Shown: positions 15,847 through 20,306 of the stretch, one piece after another
Layout of the letters: each line of letters begins with the position of its first letter
Numbering within the stretch: position 1 is the stretch's first letter
Source of the DNA: Bacteroidaceae bacterium
GTDB taxonomy: Bacteria > Bacteroidota > Bacteroidia > Bacteroidales > Bacteroidaceae
Assembly: GCA_016302965.1 (NCBI GenBank)
Contig: JAEDMP010000040.1
Span: 1-20,306, forward strand
Reading direction: 5' to 3'
Length of the DNA: 20,306 bases
The notes under the pieces: model-generated
Database searches by the model: none
What the model was told of the DNA's origin: nothing
What the model saw: only the letters and a program-made list of their open reading frames with translations
Translations under genes and position numbers: made by a program

Positions 15847-16809
15847 ATGAATAACGATAGCACCTGGCGAATGCCAGCTGAATGGGAACCCCAACGAGGG
15901 GTGCAGCTGACATGGCCGCACCAAGAGACCGACTGGGCTCCCATGCTCGACGAGGTCACGGAAACATACGTACAGATAGCACTCGAAATCAGCCAGCGGG
16001 AACGACTGCTCATCGTGGCTCCTGAGCCACAACTGGCCATCGATGCCATCCGCCCACGCGCCTCGCTCCAACAGATGAACAACATCACCACCCTCGCCTG
16101 CCCTACCGACGACACCTGGGCGCGCGACCATGGTTTCATCACGCTCACAGACGACCAAGGACATCTCCGGTTGCTCGACTTCTGTTTTAACGGATGGGGA
16201 AGGAAGTTTGCCGCTGACAAAGACAATGCCATCAACCGGCGGCTCTATGAGGCTAGCATGACGAACCCCACACTGCAGGAGATGGTCTGCGGCGACTATG
16301 TAGACCACCTCGATTTCGTGCTCGAAGGAGGCTCCATCGAGAGCGACGGGCAGGGCACCATCTATACCACTACCTGCTGTCTGCTCGCCCCCAACCGCAA
16401 CCAACCCCTCTCCCAAGACGAGATTACCGAACAACTGAAACAGCGGCTCCATGCCCAGCAAATCGTGTGGCTCGACGATGCCCAATTGCCCGGCGACGAC
16501 ACCGACGGACATATAGACACCGTGGCAAGGGCCGTACCCGGAGGTCTGCTCCGTCTGCCCTTGCCCGAACCCATCTATGATGAGGACGGCGAACAATTGC
16601 CGGCCACCTATGCCAACTTCCTCGTCATCAACGGAGCCGTACTATGCCCCACCTACGGACAGCCCGAAGCCGACGCTGAGGCACTGAGACGAATCGGCGA
16701 GGCCTTCCCCGACCGCGAGATAGTGGGTATCGACTGCCGCAACATCATCCGCCAGCACGGTTCGCTCCACTGCTGCACCATGCAGTTCTTCTGCGGTGGT
16801 TCTTTATGA
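15847..16809 (+). CDS. aguA: Agmatine deiminase
   Basis: This enzyme hydrolyses agmatine to N-carbamoylputrescine and ammonia, in the cytoplasmic route from arginine to putrescine. It belongs to the peptidylarginine-deiminase-like guanidino-modifying fold. From the start used here it has 320 residues. Signatures are MPAEWEPQRGVQLTWP near the N-terminus, TWARDHG (90-96), the substrate glutamate region LEGGSIE (159-165), GDDTDGHID (216-224, His222) and the C-terminal HGSLHCCTMQ with the nucleophile Cys309. I favour ATG 15847 because homologues begin close to the PAEW motif. In-frame ATGs at 15841 and 15835 and a GTG at 15784 are alternatives; the GTG precedes the predicted transcription start and is unlikely. 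No Shine-Dalgarno is visible. aguB follows after 35 bp, which supports the assignment. Confidence 0.92.
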   Translation: MNNDSTWRMPAEWEPQRGVQLTWPHQETDWAPMLDEVTETYVQIALEISQRERLLIVAPEPQLAIDAIRPRASLQQMNNITTLACPTDDTWARDHGFITLTDDQGHLRLLDFCFNGWGRKFAADKDNAINRRLYEASMTNPTLQEMVCGDYVDHLDFVLEGGSIESDGQGTIYTTTCCLLAPNRNQPLSQDEITEQLKQRLHAQQIVWLDDAQLPGDDTDGHIDTVARAVPGGLLRLPLPEPIYDEDGEQLPATYANFLVINGAVLCPTYGQPEADAEALRRIGEAFPDREIVGIDCRNIIRQHGSLHCCTMQFFCGGSL

Positions 16810-16844
16810 TGTAATCAGAATTGCACCCTATAAATCATACTTTT

Positions 16845-17729
16845 ATGTCTGAATTAAGAATCGGATTTCTACAACTTCATAACACTGCCGATACGAGAAA
16901 GAATATCCTCCGTCTGGCAGAAGGTGTGGCCGACCTCGCCAAGCGGGGCGCCCGCTTAGTCGTTCTGCAGGAACTGCACAACTCGCTCTACTTCTGCCAG
17001 ACCGAAAATGTCAACAACTTCGACCTGGCCGAGCCTATCCCTGGTCCCTCCACACAACTCTTCGGCGAGATAGCCCGCCAGTATCAGGTAGTCATCGTCA
17101 CCTCGCTCTTCGAACGCCGTGCCCCCGGCCTCTACCACAACACAGCCGTGGTCATCGAGAAGACGGGCGACATCGCCGGCATCTACCGCAAGATGCACAT
17201 CCCCGACGATCCAGCCTACTACGAGAAGTTCTACTTCACCCCAGGCGACCTGGGCTTCCACCCCATCAACACCAGCGTGGGCCGACTCGGTGTGCTCGTG
17301 TGCTGGGACCAGTGGTATCCCGAAGCAGCCCGGCTCATGGCGCTGCAGGGTGCCGACCTGCTCATCTATCCCACCGCCATCGGCTTCGAGAGCTCCGATA
17401 CCCCCGAGGAACAGAAACGCCAGCGCATGGCCTGGCAGACCGTTCAGCGCGGACATGCCGTGGCTAACGGACTGCCTGTCATTACCGTCAACCGAGTGGG
17501 CTATGAACCCGACCCCTCCCAACAGACGGGAGGCATCATGTTCTGGGGCTCCTCGTTCATCGCCGGACCGCAAGGAGAACTGCTCTACGAGGCTTCCACC
17601 ACCGAGGAGGAAAGCGTCATCGCCGACATTGACCTCAAGCGCAGCGAACAGGTGAGACGCTGGTGGCCCTTCCTGCGTGACCGCCGCATCGACCACTACG
17701 GCGACATCACCAAGCGCTTCATCGACTGA
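16845..17729 (+). CDS. aguB: N-carbamoylputrescine amidohydrolase
   Basis: This 294-residue nitrilase-superfamily enzyme cleaves N-carbamoylputrescine to putrescine, carbon dioxide and ammonia. The Glu-Lys-Cys triad is complete: Glu43 in VVLQELHNSLYF, Lys116 in YRKMHIPDDP and Cys153 in LVCWDQWYPEAARLMALQGA. The CWDQWYPEAAR signature and the DDPAYYEKFYFTPGD segment are characteristic of the AguB branch, not of other nitrilases. The start is ATG 16845, giving MSELRIGFLQ; a TTG eight codons upstream is not supported. It sits 35 bp after aguA and 39 bp before glnN, so the three genes are probably cotranscribed. Length is normal and I see no defects. Confidence 0.95.
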   Translation: MSELRIGFLQLHNTADTRKNILRLAEGVADLAKRGARLVVLQELHNSLYFCQTENVNNFDLAEPIPGPSTQLFGEIARQYQVVIVTSLFERRAPGLYHNTAVVIEKTGDIAGIYRKMHIPDDPAYYEKFYFTPGDLGFHPINTSVGRLGVLVCWDQWYPEAARLMALQGADLLIYPTAIGFESSDTPEEQKRQRMAWQTVQRGHAVANGLPVITVNRVGYEPDPSQQTGGIMFWGSSFIAGPQGELLYEASTTEEESVIADIDLKRSEQVRRWWPFLRDRRIDHYGDITKRFID

Positions 17730-17768
17730 CAACAGATATCAAACTTCAACAACCATATTTAGCAAATT

Positions 17769-19961
17769 ATGTCAGAGAATTTAAGATTCCGCGTCGTAGA
17801 AGAGGCTTTCAAGAAGAAGGCCATCGACGTGGAGAACCCTTCTGAAAGGCCCTCGGAGTACTTCGGCAAGTATGTCTTCACACGGCAGAAGATGTACAAG
17901 TATCTGCCCGCCGACATCTACGAGAAACTCATTGATGTGATGGACAACGGAGCACGGCTCGACCGCTCCATCGCCGATGCCGTGGCGGCAGGCATGAAAC
18001 AATGGGCCACCGAGATGGGCGTGACCCATTACACCCACTGGTTCCAACCACTCACCGAAGGTACCGCCGAGAAACATGATGCCTTTGTTGAACACGACGG
18101 CAAGGGCGGGATGATGGAGAAATTCAGCGGCAAACTGCTGGTGCAGCAGGAGCCCGACGCCAGTTCCTTCCCCAACGGAGGTATCCGCAACACCTTTGAG
18201 GCTCGCGGTTATTCGGCTTGGGATCCTACCTCGCCTGTCTTCATCATCGATGACACGCTCTGCATCCCCACTATCTTCATCTCCTACACGGGTGAGGCAC
18301 TCGACTACAAGGCTCCCCTGCTCCGTGCGCTCCACGCCGTAGACAAGGCCGCCACGGAGGTGTGCCACCTTTTCTACCCCGAGGTGCAGAAGGTGCGCTG
18401 CAACCTGGGATGGGAGCAGGAGTATTTCCTCGTGGACGAGGGACTCTACTCGGCCCGCCCCGACCTCATGCTCACGGGAAGGACACTCATGGGGCACGAG
18501 AGCGCCAAGAACCAGCAGATGGACGACCACTACTTCGGCACCATCCCCGACCGGGTGCAGGCCTTCATGAAAGACCTGGAGATACAGGCGCTGGAGCTCG
18601 CCATCCCCTGCAAAACCCGCCACAACGAGGTGGCTCCCAACCAGTTTGAATTGGCTCCCATCTATGAGGAGTGTAATCTCGCCATCGACCATAACATGCT
18701 GCTCATGTCGCTCATGAAAAAAGTGGCACGTAAGCACGGATTCCGCGTGCTGCTCCATGAAAAGCCCTTCGACGGGGTGAACGGATCGGGCAAGCACAAC
18801 AACTGGAGTCTCTCTACCGACACCGGTGTCCTGCTCCACGCTCCCGGCAAGACGCCCGAAGAGAACCTCCGCTTCGTAGTGTTCATCGTCGAGACCCTCA
18901 AGGCTGTCTACCGCCACAACGGACTGCTCAAGGCGAGCATCATGAGTGCCACCAACGCCCATCGTCTCGGCGGCAACGAGGCTCCACCAGCCATCATCTC
19001 CTCGTTCCTGGGCAAACAACTCAGCGAACTGCTCGACCATATCGAGCGGGCAGACAAAGAGGAACTATTCAACCTCAAGGCCAAGCAGGGCATGGAACTG
19101 GACATCCCACAGATTCCGCAACTTATCATCGACAACACCGACCGCAACCGCACCTCTCCCTTCGCCTTCACCGGCAACCGCTTTGAGTTCCGCGCCATCG
19201 GTTCCGAGGCCAACTGTGCCTCAGCGATGATTGCGCTGAATGCCGCCATGGCCGAGGCACTCTGCGAGTTCAAGCAGCGTGTAGACCAGCTTATCGCCGG
19301 AGGCGAAGACAAGATCAGTGCCATCATCGATGTGCTGCGCGAAGACATCCGCTACTCCCGCCCCATCCGCTTCGACGGCAACGGCTACAGTGAGGAATGG
19401 GTGGAAGAAGCCAAGCGCCGCGGTCTCGATACCGAGCGCAGCTGTCCCATCGTGTTCGAGCGTTATCTGGATGAAGCGAGCATCGGCATGTTCGAGTCGA
19501 CCAAGGTCATGACCAAGAAAGAGTTGGAGGCCCGCAACGAGGTGAAATGGGAAACCTATGTGAAAAAGGTACAGATTGAGGCACGTGTCATGGGCGACCT
19601 CTCGATGAACCATATCATCCCCGTCTCCACCCACTACCAGAGCCAGCTCATCAAGAATGTGCAGATGATGAAGGCTATCTTCCCCGAGGAGAAGTCGGAA
19701 CGGCTCAGCATGAGGAACATGAAACTCATAGAGGAGATTGCTAAGCGCACGGAGCGTATCGAACGCTATGTGGAGGAACTGACCGAGGCCCGCCGCATCG
19801 CCAACCGTATCGATGATATCCACACCCGCGCCATCTCGTATCACGACACCGTGGAACCCAAGATGGAGGCCATCCGCCATGAGACCGACCATCTGGAGAT
19901 GATTGTCGAAGACGGTCTCTGGACCCTGCCCAAATACCGCGAACTGCTGTTCATCCGATAA
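17769..19961 (+). CDS. glnN: Glutamine synthetase type III
   Basis: This enzyme makes glutamine from glutamate, ammonia and ATP. Its 730 residues fit GSIII, which is far longer than GSI or GSII and typical of Bacteroidota. An N-terminal GSIII-specific region contains the segment YFGKYVFTRQKMYKYLP. The catalytic domain has NLGWEQEYFLVD (from residue 212, Glu216 and Glu218), NGSGKHNNWSLST (from 338) and LGGNEAPPAI (Asn403). A charged helical C-terminal domain (about 600-730) likely takes part in assembly. All expected catalytic blocks are present. It lies 39 bp after aguB with no promoter-like box between them, so it may be expressed with the agmatine genes, whose reactions release ammonia. A strong terminator follows 24 bp after the stop. 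Confidence 0.96.
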   Translation: MSENLRFRVVEEAFKKKAIDVENPSERPSEYFGKYVFTRQKMYKYLPADIYEKLIDVMDNGARLDRSIADAVAAGMKQWATEMGVTHYTHWFQPLTEGTAEKHDAFVEHDGKGGMMEKFSGKLLVQQEPDASSFPNGGIRNTFEARGYSAWDPTSPVFIIDDTLCIPTIFISYTGEALDYKAPLLRALHAVDKAATEVCHLFYPEVQKVRCNLGWEQEYFLVDEGLYSARPDLMLTGRTLMGHESAKNQQMDDHYFGTIPDRVQAFMKDLEIQALELAIPCKTRHNEVAPNQFELAPIYEECNLAIDHNMLLMSLMKKVARKHGFRVLLHEKPFDGVNGSGKHNNWSLSTDTGVLLHAPGKTPEENLRFVVFIVETLKAVYRHNGLLKASIMSATNAHRLGGNEAPPAIISSFLGKQLSELLDHIERADKEELFNLKAKQGMELDIPQIPQLIIDNTDRNRTSPFAFTGNRFEFRAIGSEANCASAMIALNAAMAEALCEFKQRVDQLIAGGEDKISAIIDVLREDIRYSRPIRFDGNGYSEEWVEEAKRRGLDTERSCPIVFERYLDEASIGMFESTKVMTKKELEARNEVKWETYVKKVQIEARVMGDLSMNHIIPVSTHYQSQLIKNVQMMKAIFPEEKSERLSMRNMKLIEEIAKRTERIERYVEELTEARRIANRIDDIHTRAISYHDTVEPKMEAIRHETDHLEMIVEDGLWTLPKYRELLFIR

Positions 19962-19985
19962 ATGTATCAGCACGATAACCAACAG

Positions 19986-20019
19986 CGAGGGTGTATCAGT
20001 TGAGTCTGATACACCCTCG
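19986..20019 (+). terminator. Intrinsic terminator after glnN
   Basis: CGAGGGTGTATCAG (19986-19999) pairs perfectly with CTGATACACCCTCG (20006-20019) around the 6-nt loop TTGAGT. A T-rich tail (TTTCCATTTCT) follows. It starts 24 bp past the glnN stop and plausibly ends the aguA-aguB-glnN transcript. The left-arm octamer TGTATCAG is also present at 19963-19970, offering an alternative, weaker pairing. Confidence 0.85.
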
Positions 20020-20194
20020 TTTCCATTTCTGTGTCTCTACCACCTCAGTGCCCTTGGCTGTCATGGTAAGTATGGCTCCGGAGTCAATAAGGCTATCGGT
20101 CATGTGCGAAATCGGCCAATCCTGTTTCTTTCACAGCCACGGCCTTAAACATGCCGCTGCCCCCACCGTCAATGGTTTTCTGCTTGAGATTTTC
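19996..20194 (-). pseudogene. Possible frameshifted coding remnant
   Basis: On the minus strand, 20096-20194 reads open with protein-like content (TIDGGGSGMFKAVAVKE). A different frame, 19996-20130, stays open after it (DWPISHMTDSLIDSGAILTM), ending in a stop inside the glnN terminator. The two overlap, so a single frameshift would join them into about 60 residues. The GGGSGxFKAVAVKE stretch reminds me of the N-terminus of exported Bacteroidota hydrolases, but I cannot verify it. No start codon or promoter is evident. It may equally be ordinary non-coding sequence. Confidence 0.2.
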
Positions 20195-20250
20195 TCAATC
20201 TCCTTGTCACAACAACTGCATCACCAACAAGATGTCAACTTGATTGCTCA

Positions 20251-20290
20251 CAAGATTATTAACCCTACCTTAACAGGGTTAATAATCTTG
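20251..20290. repeat. Perfect 16-bp inverted repeat
   Basis: CAAGATTATTAACCCT (20251-20266) pairs exactly with AGGGTTAATAATCTTG (20275-20290), with an 8-nt loop. No T-run follows, so it is not a typical terminator. AAGATTATT starts again at 20298 and runs off the window end, suggesting another copy of the half-site. The rest of 20020-20250 shows no RNA gene or promoter that I can support. Confidence 0.75.
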
Positions 20291-20306
20291 GCACCATAAG
20301 ATTATT

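Noticed and set aside
15696..16235. A 179-codon minus-strand open frame across the 5' end of aguA
   Set aside because: It is antisense to aguA, runs through the terminator hairpin, and resembles no protein family.
17781..19040. A 419-codon minus-strand open frame within glnN
   Set aside because: It mirrors glnN codons and has no motif. GlnN is intact with all its catalytic blocks.

Overview
The window reads as chromosome from a Bacteroidota bacterium, most likely Bacteroidales and Prevotella-like. The grounds are TAnnTTTG-type promoter boxes, weak or absent Shine-Dalgarno sequences, a PorQ-type protein, a PGG-type TonB protein, a type III glutamine synthetase, and DUF1573 and alpha-2-macroglobulin-like envelope proteins. 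Genes look moderately GC-rich and intergenic DNA is AT-rich. I see no transposase, integrase, phage gene, tRNA, rRNA or CRISPR array, and the gene content is mainly core metabolism plus cell envelope.

Layout. Positions 1-155 hold two short tandem repeats, both with an 11-bp period, downstream of the first operon. Positions 156-4649 carry a tight minus-strand cluster, read in the order TonB-family protein, polyprenyl diphosphate synthase, TatD-family hydrolase, TPR sensor histidine kinase. A short divergent promoter region leads to the plus-strand pair porQ-cmk (4806-6506). This pair converges on a second minus-strand cluster (6530-15294), read as alpha-2-macroglobulin-like protein, DUF1573 protein, meaB, ispH. 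The 552-bp gap 15295-15846 is the richest non-coding part. It has a promoter for the minus-strand cluster, a possible 17-codon upstream ORF abutting the alpha-2-macroglobulin start, a well-formed promoter followed 44 bp later by an intrinsic terminator (small RNA or attenuator candidate), and a promoter box for aguA. Positions 15847-19961 hold the plus-strand run aguA-aguB-glnN, closed by a clear 14-bp terminator hairpin. The last 280 bp have no convincing intact gene but carry a perfect 16-bp inverted repeat.

How the genes fit together. AguA and AguB convert agmatine to putrescine and release two ammonia molecules, and the adjacent GlnN can assimilate ammonia, so the trio looks like one polyamine/nitrogen unit. 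IspH and the prenyl synthase are both isoprenoid enzymes but lie in different operons. The alpha-2-macroglobulin and DUF1573 proteins are both predicted to be exported. The alpha-2-macroglobulin lacks the CxEQ thioester motif. I did not find a clearly novel multi-gene system. The least explained signals are the promoter-terminator unit at 15645-15759, the upstream ORF at 15291-15344, and the short repeats at both ends of the window.
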